This document shows positions 24,283-31,209 of a stretch of 64,000 bases of DNA, in pieces. Origin of the DNA: CAYRWR01 sp964537555 (GTDB taxonomy: Bacteria; Spirochaetota; Brevinematia; Brevinematales; CAYRWR01); contig CAZIAD010000014.1 of assembly GCA_964537555.1 (NCBI GenBank), positions 8,523-72,522 of the forward strand, written 5' to 3'. A program made the position numbers and the translations under genes. Each line of letters starts with the position of its first letter. Position 1 is the stretch's first letter. Below the pieces are notes generated by a model that was given only the letters and a program-made list of their open reading frames with translations, did no database searches and was not told the DNA's origin.

Positions 24283-24341
24283 TTAGACTAATGCTAAGTA
24301 TCCAAGGGGGGTACTGCGCTCTTAGAGTTAGACAATGCTAA
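24283..24341 (+). promoter_or_regulatory. Repeated TTAG-N6/7-CTAA dyads upstream of the porin gene
   Basis: TTAGACTAATGCTAA (24283-24297) and TTAGACAATGCTAA (24328-24341) are near-identical direct repeats 45 bp apart. Each is itself a TTAG/CTAA dyad. They lie 37-96 bp before the porin ATG at 24379. They look like paired regulator sites, perhaps for a metal-responsive protein; the regulator is unknown. Confidence 0.5.
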
Positions 24342-24378
24342 TATAGTAATCATATACATAATATATAAGGAGTGTATA

Positions 24379-25509
24379 ATGTTTAAGTCAGTGTTATGGA
24401 AAATGTGTTTTGCAGTGGTTTTGACAGGATCAGTAAGCCTGCTCTACGCTGAAGAGGATATGCTGGATAGCCTGCTGGAACAGCCTGTATCCAAAGTGAG
24501 TATAGGAGGCTATGGAGAACTACACTACAATTACAAGTTGGTGGAAGGCAATGAGACCCCGTCCTCTACCCTGGACTTTCATCGTTTTGTACTATTTTTA
24601 GGATACCAGTTCAATGATCACTGGAGCCTGAATTCTGAGGTAGAGCTGGAACATAATTTTGTGAGCGGGGGGCAAGGAGAACTGGAGCTGGAACAGGCCT
24701 ATGTAGATTTTCATCCATTTAAAGCTCTGGGTTTCCAGGCTGGTGTACTATTACCTTCAGTAGGCATACTGAATGAGACCCATGAACCGCCTACTTTTCT
24801 CTCAGTTGAAAGGCCTGACTATGCCAGTAAAATCATACCCACGACCTGGTTTGGTAATGGCGTCAGTGTTTACGGAGCTGTATCCGGCCTGGATTACCGG
24901 CTGGTCATACTGGAGGGTTTGGACGGGTCGGCGATATCCTCGTCCAGCGCCATACGCTCAGCCCGGGGGAAGGGCTTTAAGGGCTTTGAAGAAAATGCCA
25001 AATACCTATTATACAATCTATCACTGAATTATTCCGGTATTTCCGGATTAAAGATCGGTGGGTCACAATCTTATAATAATGCCTTTGTGACCAATAATGG
25101 GGCTGGAGATATTAATATTCCTGTGTACATCAGTGAGATCCATGTGCAATTAAATAAAAAAGGGTTTATCTCCACCTTTGAAGCAGCTTATATCCATTAT
25201 GCCAATCAATCGGTCAATGACCTTCAGGCCAGCTTTGGATACTATCTGGAGCTGGGCTATGACCTGGCCAGACTGTTTAAGGGGAAGTTTTCTCTCATAC
25301 CTTTTGCCAGATGGAGTCATGTGAATACTGCCTGGAAGACATGGAGCGGGTCAGATCCCGAGCAAAAGTCTTTAAAATGGATGTGCGGTGTGGCAGTGAA
25401 ACCTATTGATCAGGTAAGTATTAAATTCGATTATTCGCATGAAAGCAAAGGCGAGAGCAGTATCACTTCCACTACCGCTTTCAATGCAGGTGTGGGATAC
25501 CAGTTTTAG
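24379..25509 (+). CDS. Outer-membrane porin-like protein
   Basis: A 376-residue exported protein with a signal peptide (cleavage near LLYA-EE) and alternating hydrophobic residues throughout, ending in GVGYQF, the aromatic C-terminus of outer-membrane barrels. Stretches such as GYGELHYNYKL, HRFVLFLGYQF and VELEHNFVSG resemble phosphate-selective-porin-like (OprO/P) barrels. Substrate is unknown, though the context (feoAB upstream, FMN-binding-domain gene downstream) suggests metal or metal-chelate passage. AAGGAG lies before the ATG. Confidence 0.8.
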   Translation: MFKSVLWKMCFAVVLTGSVSLLYAEEDMLDSLLEQPVSKVSIGGYGELHYNYKLVEGNETPSSTLDFHRFVLFLGYQFNDHWSLNSEVELEHNFVSGGQGELELEQAYVDFHPFKALGFQAGVLLPSVGILNETHEPPTFLSVERPDYASKIIPTTWFGNGVSVYGAVSGLDYRLVILEGLDGSAISSSSAIRSARGKGFKGFEENAKYLLYNLSLNYSGISGLKIGGSQSYNNAFVTNNGAGDINIPVYISEIHVQLNKKGFISTFEAAYIHYANQSVNDLQASFGYYLELGYDLARLFKGKFSLIPFARWSHVNTAWKTWSGSDPEQKSLKWMCGVAVKPIDQVSIKFDYSHESKGESSITSTTAFNAGVGYQF

Positions 25510-25520
25510 GATAGCTTCTA

Positions 25521-26045
25521 GTGAAATATTTTATTATTGGTCTGCTCCTGGTTTGCCCGCTAAGCGCCAGGGCCAGTGCTCTGACCAAGCAATTAGAGCT
25601 TTTTATTCAGGATTATCATGATGAAGCGGTTTATTCCCTGAAAAAAGAGCCTATCCGGCAGGAATGGCAGACAGAAGCGATAAAGGTTACGGGAGAAGGT
25701 TTTCTGTCTAGACATATCCTTTACTCCCCCCTGGTCGTAGATGGAATGCCGGTGGCTTATGTGCTGGTAGATAAGGCCATGGGAAAAGGTGCCCCTTTTA
25801 TCCTGGCAGTGATCTATGATATGGACAGGGAAATAGTCAAAACCAGGGTCCTGCTGGATATTTCTCCTCATGGACATAAGTTAAACCAGGATTTTTTCAG
25901 GACTCAGTTTTACGGAAAAGGAGTTAATGACTCATTCGTAGTAGGGCAGGAACTGGATGGGATCAGTGGCTCATCGTATTCAGTAAAAGGTTTTACCCGA
26001 GCAGTATGGCGCTTATGTCTGATTGTAGAATATCTCATGAAATAG
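25521..26045 (+). CDS. Exported FMN-binding-domain protein
   Basis: A 174-residue protein with a signal peptide (about residues 1-19). The C-terminal DGISGSSYSVKGFTRAV matches the FMN_bind domain, in which ApbE attaches FMN covalently to a Thr or Ser in a SGAT-like motif. Here the site reads SGSS, so a Ser would be the acceptor. Such proteins carry electrons outside the cytoplasm. The start is GTG at 25521, 11 bp after the porin stop, so both are likely in one transcript. An ApbE-type transferase is encoded at 56768-57769. A terminator follows. Confidence 0.75.
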   Translation: MKYFIIGLLLVCPLSARASALTKQLELFIQDYHDEAVYSLKKEPIRQEWQTEAIKVTGEGFLSRHILYSPLVVDGMPVAYVLVDKAMGKGAPFILAVIYDMDREIVKTRVLLDISPHGHKLNQDFFRTQFYGKGVNDSFVVGQELDGISGSSYSVKGFTRAVWRLCLIVEYLMK

Positions 26046-26051
26046 TAATAA

Positions 26052-26085
26052 CTAAGGGGCTTTAGCAGAGCCCCTTAGCCTTTTT
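26052..26085 (+). terminator. Rho-independent terminator after the FMN-binding gene
   Basis: CTAAGGGGCT (26052-26061) and AGCCCCTTAG (26069-26078) form a 10-bp stem with a 7-nt loop followed by CCTTTTT. Confidence 0.9.
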
Positions 26086-26138
26086 CCTTGAACATTTTAG
26101 CAGAACTGTTATAATGAGCTTTCAAATGGAGGTGCTGT

Positions 26139-26821
26139 ATGATGAAAAAGTCTGGAATTATTTTGATATTTTGCCTTATGGCGTCCGCTGGGATTTTTGC
26201 CTCACATCCCTTTGCTACCGATGATACCGGTACAGTGGACCCGGATATGTTTGAACTGGAACTGGCTATAACTATGGTATTCCTTTGACAGGGGATCATG
26301 AAAGTGGAATAGAACTGGTGCTCACTCATGGTGTCACTAAAAGGATGGACATCGGGATATTAATACCTTATGCCATAGGCCCCCAAAGCGGACACCAGCC
26401 TGCTGAGATTGGAATAAAATATGCGCTTATTCAGAATGATCAGGGATACCCGGTCTTCGCCATTACCTTTGGAGCGGAACTGGGAGAAAATGAGTACAGT
26501 GTGAATACCATTTTCAGTCATGAATTTAATGTGATGAGTCTGCATCTTAACCTGGGTTTTAGTACTCCCGGCCTTTTGGATGAACCTGCCCTGATCAATT
26601 ACTCTGTATTCGCAGATTTTCCTCTGGGGGAGAGATTGTTTGCCGGAGCTGAGATCCTGGGTGAATATATCGCCGCTCCGGGAAATTCCTATTTACTGGG
26701 AGTGGGCCTGGGAGGAGGAGTACATATTACAGACAGTATTACCTGGAGTCTGGGTAGCCATCTGGGTATAGTTAATTCATCTGATTTTTCACTGAGTACC
26801 GGGTTTACTCTCGGATTTTAA
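26139..26821 (+). pseudogene. Frameshifted beta-barrel protein (phenol-degradation MetA-like family)
   Basis: Reading from ATG at 26139 gives a signal peptide and the family motif HPFATDDTGTVDPDMFELEL, then stops at TGA near 26286. The remaining about 180 codons are open in another frame (YNYGIPLTGDHESGIELVL to STGFTLGF). The two halves join into one protein of about 227 residues if one G is restored in the GG at 26264-26265, giving FELELGYNYGIP, the conserved sequence expected for this barrel family. The ribosome-binding site (ATGGAGG) and the rest are intact. It is therefore either a recent one-base-deletion pseudogene or a sequencing error. Confidence 0.8.
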
Positions 26822-27014
26822 TCAGGGTAAATCGATTATACATAAGTAGAGTTGCACCAGGATCGATTTTTCCTTTTTTTGGACTGGCCAGTTTTCCATT
26901 TCGTAAGCTATTCGGCTTCATTCACAATATGATAACTAAAAAATTAGCCGATTGTGTTTTATGTATATATACTATCATTAGCACTACATAAGAAAAATCA
27001 GACAGGAGTCAGAG

Positions 27015-27950
27015 ATGAAGAGAATAACTTTTTTAGTAATATTTTTGACAGGTATAAGCCTGTTGTCCTGTAAACAGGATGGGACGAATAAATCGTCTCT
27101 TCCGATAAAAGACAGGCAGGTCAACGTGGTCACTACCATAGGCATGATCACAGACATTGCCATAAATATCGGGGGAGACCGGGTCAAGGTCACGGGGCTC
27201 ATGAAACCGGGTGTGGATCCCCACCTGTACCGGGCCAGTGCCGGGGATATCACTACCATGACAGAGTCTGATATAGTGTTCTACGGAGGCCTCCACCTGG
27301 AGGGTAAGATGGTGGAGATACTGGAGCATACCACCCGACTGCATGCTATAGCAGTAAGCAGGGGTATCCCGGAAGAGCTCCTCCTCAGTGCCAGCGGTAA
27401 AATGACGGGTATATATGACCCTCACATCTGGTTTGATGTGAAGCTGTGGCAGTACGCTGCCCGAAATGTAGAGCAGGAACTGATCGCCATAGATCCGGAA
27501 CATAAAGAGATATATGAAAAAAATGCGGCTGACTATCTTAAAAAACTGGATCAGTTACATAGCTATGTACAGAAAAAAAGCCAGGAGCTGAAAAAAGAGC
27601 AGAGAGTCCTCATCACTGCTCACGATGCTTTCGGCTACTTTGGAAAACAATATGGCTTTAAAGTCCTGGGCCTGCAGGGTATCTCTACCGTGACCGAAGC
27701 CAAGGTATCTGATTATCAGGAACTGGCACAGACCATTGTGGACCTTCGAATACCGGCTATTTTTGTAGAGTCCTCTGTCCCCCGTAAAAGTATTGAAGCC
27801 CTTCAGGAGGCGGTACGTTCTCTGGGATTTGACGTAAAAATAGGGGGTGAGCTGTTCTCTGACTCTATGGGTGACAAAGATACAGAAGAAGGGACATACT
27901 ATGGCATGGTAAAGCATAATATAGATACTATTGTGAATGCTTTAAAATAA
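27015..27950 (+). CDS. troA: Metal ABC transporter substrate-binding lipoprotein, TroA-like
   Basis: A 311-residue periplasmic Zn/Mn-binding lipoprotein of cluster A-I. The lipobox is ISLLSC (Cys19). The four metal ligands are visible: His70 in GVDPHLY, His137 in YDPHIWFD, His203 in TAHDAFGYF and Asp283 in ELFSDSMG. The C-terminal stretch EEGTYYGMVKHNIDTIVNAL is almost the TroA/PsaA signature. No ATPase or permease gene (troB, troC) lies on either side, so it is an orphan here. GGAG precedes the ATG. Confidence 0.92.
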   Translation: MKRITFLVIFLTGISLLSCKQDGTNKSSLPIKDRQVNVVTTIGMITDIAINIGGDRVKVTGLMKPGVDPHLYRASAGDITTMTESDIVFYGGLHLEGKMVEILEHTTRLHAIAVSRGIPEELLLSASGKMTGIYDPHIWFDVKLWQYAARNVEQELIAIDPEHKEIYEKNAADYLKKLDQLHSYVQKKSQELKKEQRVLITAHDAFGYFGKQYGFKVLGLQGISTVTEAKVSDYQELAQTIVDLRIPAIFVESSVPRKSIEALQEAVRSLGFDVKIGGELFSDSMGDKDTEEGTYYGMVKHNIDTIVNALK

Positions 27951-28041
27951 GCTCTGAGATCCACTCCAGGAGATTTGAATTGACAGAAGTAATGAGCAAA
28001 TAAATCATATTATATTAATGTGAATAAAGTAACCGTTGGTA

Positions 28042-28070
28042 CTGACTTTCCTTCTAAATCTGAGTATACT
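28042..28070 (+). promoter_or_regulatory. Promoter of the flavodiiron gene
   Basis: CTGACT at 28042-28047 and TATACT at 28065-28070 are spaced by 17 bp; the leader is about 24 nt. Confidence 0.55.
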
Positions 28071-28100
28071 TAGTCAACAAGAACAAAAAGGAGGCCTGTT

Positions 28101-29285
28101 ATGAGTAAAGAAGTAATGAAAAATATAAAATGGGTAGGAAAGATAGACTGGGAGCTGAGACGCTTTCATGGTGATGAATACTCTACTCATAAAGGATCAA
28201 GTTACAATTCATACCTGGTCCGGGAAGGAAAGACTTTCCTGATTGACACGGTATGGATGCCTTTTGCCAAAGAGTTTGTAGAGAACCTGCAGAAAGAGAT
28301 CGATCTTTCCAAAATAGATTTTATCGTCGCCAATCATGGGGAAGTGGACCATAGCGGTAGTCTCCCCGAACTGATGCGGCATATTCCGGATACCCCCATA
28401 TATTGTACCGCTCAGGCTGTTAAATCCATCAAAGGGCAATACCACCAGGACTGGAACTTCCAGGTCGTAAAGACCGGAGATAAGATCGATGTGGGAAACG
28501 GAAAAGAACTTATCTTTGTGGAAATGCCCATGCTGCACTGGCCCGACAGTATGCTGTGTTATCTGACCGGTGATAATGTACTGTTCAGTAATGACGCCTT
28601 TGGGCAGCATTATGCCAGTGAAGACCTTTTTAACGACCGGGTGGACCAGGATGAGCTGTGGCAGGAGGCCATCAAGTATTATGCCAATATACTCACTCCT
28701 TTTAGCAGATTTGCCACTAAAAAGATCAATGATATACTGGCCCTGAATCTGCCGGTAGATATGATATGTACCAGTCATGGAGTCATCTGGAGAGATAATC
28801 CCACCCAGATTGTACTAAAATACCTGGAATGGGCCGCCGATTATCAGGAAGACCAGATCACAGTACTGTATGATACCATGTGGAATGCCACCCGCACCAT
28901 GGCAGAAATCATTGCCGAGGGTATTAAAAAACAAACACCCTCTACAAAAGTCAAGCTGTATAATCTGGCCAAATCTGATAAAAATGATGTTATAGCCGAG
29001 GTCTTCAAATCCAAGGCAATCCTGGTAGGATCTCCCACAGTCAATAAAGGAATCCTGGTATCTGTAGCCGCTATTATGGAGGAGATCAAAGGACTGCAGT
29101 TTAAGAATAAAAAAGCGGCTGCTTTTGGCAGTTATGGCTGGAGTGGTGAATCAGTCAAAGTGATTAACCGGCTCCTGCAGGAGGCTGGCTTTGAATTGAT
29201 GGATGAAGGAATCAAATCCCTATGGAATCCTGATACAGAACAGCTTAAGACCTTAAAAAAATATGGAGAAGACCTCTCATTCTGA
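28101..29285 (+). CDS. A-type flavodiiron protein (O2/NO reductase)
   Basis: A 394-residue soluble flavodiiron protein. The metallo-beta-lactamase-like domain carries the diiron ligands His79, Glu81, Asp83 and His84 (NHGEVDHSG), further His and Asp in MPMLHWPDSM and SNDAFGQH, and a last His in CTSHGVIWR. The C-terminal flavodoxin domain has the FMN loop YDTMWNATRTMAEIIAEG. There is no rubredoxin extension, so it is class A and needs separate electron donors. In anaerobes these enzymes detoxify O2 or NO. It is monocistronic, with AAGGAGG before the ATG and a terminator after the stop. Confidence 0.95.
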   Translation: MSKEVMKNIKWVGKIDWELRRFHGDEYSTHKGSSYNSYLVREGKTFLIDTVWMPFAKEFVENLQKEIDLSKIDFIVANHGEVDHSGSLPELMRHIPDTPIYCTAQAVKSIKGQYHQDWNFQVVKTGDKIDVGNGKELIFVEMPMLHWPDSMLCYLTGDNVLFSNDAFGQHYASEDLFNDRVDQDELWQEAIKYYANILTPFSRFATKKINDILALNLPVDMICTSHGVIWRDNPTQIVLKYLEWAADYQEDQITVLYDTMWNATRTMAEIIAEGIKKQTPSTKVKLYNLAKSDKNDVIAEVFKSKAILVGSPTVNKGILVSVAAIMEEIKGLQFKNKKAAAFGSYGWSGESVKVINRLLQEAGFELMDEGIKSLWNPDTEQLKTLKKYGEDLSF

Positions 29286-29311
29286 TCCATGCCAGGTAAA
29301 AATGTATAATT

Positions 29312-29342
29312 AAAACCGCTTCCTGATAAGAAGCGGTTTTCT
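29312..29342 (+). terminator. Rho-independent terminator after the flavodiiron gene
   Basis: AAAACCGCTTC (29312-29322) and GAAGCGGTTTT (29330-29340) form a perfect 11-bp stem with a 7-nt loop. Confidence 0.9.
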
Positions 29343-29414
29343 CTATGAATAATACTATATTTTAGAAATTTTCCCAGGAAATGAACCGATTTTCAGGATT
29401 CAGGGGGAATTTCT

Positions 29415-29443
29415 TTGCTATATCCTCTTTTAGGCCTTAAAAT
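29415..29443 (+). promoter_or_regulatory. Promoter of the ABC-F gene
   Basis: TTGCTA at 29415-29420 and TAAAAT at 29438-29443 are spaced by 17 bp; leader about 40 nt. Confidence 0.5.
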
Positions 29444-29488
29444 ATTGGGTCTGATTTTTATAGTATAGAGAATAAGAGGAAAAGTAGT

Positions 29489-31123
29489 ATGATCAATGTA
29501 GTCAATGTATCTCTCAGTTTTGGTAAGAAAGTCCTGTTCAAGGACGTGAATATAAAGTTTTCACCCGGTAACTGTTACGGCCTCATCGGGGCTAATGGTT
29601 CCGGAAAATCGACGTTCATCAAAATACTGTCGGGGGAACTGGAGCCGGACAAAGGCTCGGTGGACCTGGGCAAAGATGAACGCCTGGCCACTCTGGAGCA
29701 GGACCAGTTTAAGTATGATGACTATACTCCCCTGGAAACAGTAGTGATGGGCCATAAAAAGCTGACCGCTGTCATGGCTGAAAGAGACGCGATCTATGCC
29801 AAGCCTGACTTTAGTGACGCTGACGGCATACGGGCCGGAGAGCTGGAAGAGATGATCCTGGAGATGGATGGTTATGATGCCGAAGCCAATGCGGCCAATC
29901 TTCTGTCCGCCCTGGGCATTGAAGTAGAGCTGCATGGAGTCAAGATGTCTGAACTGGAAGGTGGACAGAAGGTGCGGGTGCTCTTAGCCCAGGCCCTGTT
30001 CGGTAACCCGGATGTACTGCTGCTGGACGAGCCTACCAACAACCTGGACATAGAGTCCATCAGCTGGCTCGAGAATTTCCTGTATAACTTTAAAAACACG
30101 GTGATCGTAGTATCCCATGACCGTCACTTCCTGAACAAGGTATGTACTCATACCGCCGATATTGATTTTAATAAGATCACAGTCTTTGCCGGAAACTATG
30201 ACTTCTGGGCTGAGGCCAGCCAGCTGGCAGTCAAGCAGCGCAATGATGCCAATAAAAAGACCGAAGCTAAGATCAAAGAACTGGAAGCCTTTATACAGCG
30301 TTTCAGTTCCAATGCGTCCAAAGCCAAACAGGCTACCTCCCGTAAAAAGCAGCTGGATAACCTGACTCTGGATGAGATGCCCCGTTCTACCCGGCGTTTC
30401 CCTTATGTGGCCTTTAAGCCGGAACGGGAGTCGGGTAACAAAGTTCTGGATGTAGAAGGCCTGACCATCACCATCGATGGCACCAAAGTCCTGGATAATT
30501 TTAATCTGACCGTGAACAAAGGGGACAAGATCGCCTTTGTAGGAACCAATAACGTGGCTAAAACAGCTCTGTTCCAGTTCATCAATGAAGAGATCAAGGC
30601 TGATAGCGGTACCTTCAAATGGGGTGAGACTATCACCTGGGCCCATTTTCCCAGGGATAATTCGGCCTTTTTTGAAGATGAGATGACCATATTCGAATGG
30701 CTGCGTCAATACACTACCGAAAAAGATGAGTCTATAGTGAGAGGATTTCTGGGCAGGATGTTATTCTCGGGTGATGAATCCTTAAAGAAGGTCTCCGTAT
30801 TGTCCGGAGGAGAAAAAGTACGCTGTATGCTGTCCCGTATGATGATGACCGGTGCCAATGTCCTGATCCTGGATGAGCCTACCAACCACCTCGATCTGGA
30901 GTCTATCACCGCAGTCAATAATGCCCTTATTGAATTTCCGGAACAGATCCTGTTCTCCTCCCATGACCACCAGTTCATAGATACTATAGCTAACCGTATC
31001 ATAGAGATCACTCCCCATGGTGTTATAGATAAAGTGATGCGTTTTGATGAATATATCGAAGACAAGCAGGTACAGGCCGAACGGGATAAGCTCTATGAAG
31101 GCCATAACCGTATGAATATCTAA
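29489..31123 (+). CDS. ABC-F family ATPase, YbiT type
   Basis: A 544-residue soluble protein with two ABC domains, no membrane segments and an interdomain linker, related to E. coli YbiT, a ribosome-associated ABC-F factor. The first Walker A is GANGSGKS (residues 34-41) with LLLDEPTNNLD; the linker includes FSSNASKAKQATSRKKQLD, a YbiT/YkpA feature. The second Walker A is degenerate, GTNNVAKT (352-359), although its signature LSGGEKVR and Walker B LILDEPTNHLD are normal. I think related ABC-F proteins share such changes, but cannot check. It has its own promoter and terminator. Confidence 0.92.
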   Translation: MINVVNVSLSFGKKVLFKDVNIKFSPGNCYGLIGANGSGKSTFIKILSGELEPDKGSVDLGKDERLATLEQDQFKYDDYTPLETVVMGHKKLTAVMAERDAIYAKPDFSDADGIRAGELEEMILEMDGYDAEANAANLLSALGIEVELHGVKMSELEGGQKVRVLLAQALFGNPDVLLLDEPTNNLDIESISWLENFLYNFKNTVIVVSHDRHFLNKVCTHTADIDFNKITVFAGNYDFWAEASQLAVKQRNDANKKTEAKIKELEAFIQRFSSNASKAKQATSRKKQLDNLTLDEMPRSTRRFPYVAFKPERESGNKVLDVEGLTITIDGTKVLDNFNLTVNKGDKIAFVGTNNVAKTALFQFINEEIKADSGTFKWGETITWAHFPRDNSAFFEDEMTIFEWLRQYTTEKDESIVRGFLGRMLFSGDESLKKVSVLSGGEKVRCMLSRMMMTGANVLILDEPTNHLDLESITAVNNALIEFPEQILFSSHDHQFIDTIANRIIEITPHGVIDKVMRFDEYIEDKQVQAERDKLYEGHNRMNI

Positions 31124-31165
31124 GAGAGATTAGAGTATCATTATATTCCTGTTAAATAATAAAAA

Positions 31166-31195
31166 AATCCCGGCCAGTTCAGGCCGGGATTTATT
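31166..31195. terminator. Bidirectional terminator between the ABC-F and LamG genes
   Basis: AATCCCGGCC (31166-31175) and GGCCGGGATT (31182-31191) form a 10-bp stem with a 6-nt loop, flanked by A- and T-rich sequence. It lies between convergent genes. Confidence 0.85.
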
Positions 31196-31209
31196 GTATC
31201 TAAGTCTTC

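Noticed and set aside
26945..26973. Possible promoter before the TroA-like gene (TATACT at 26968)
   Set aside because: No acceptable -35 box at 16-18 bp spacing.
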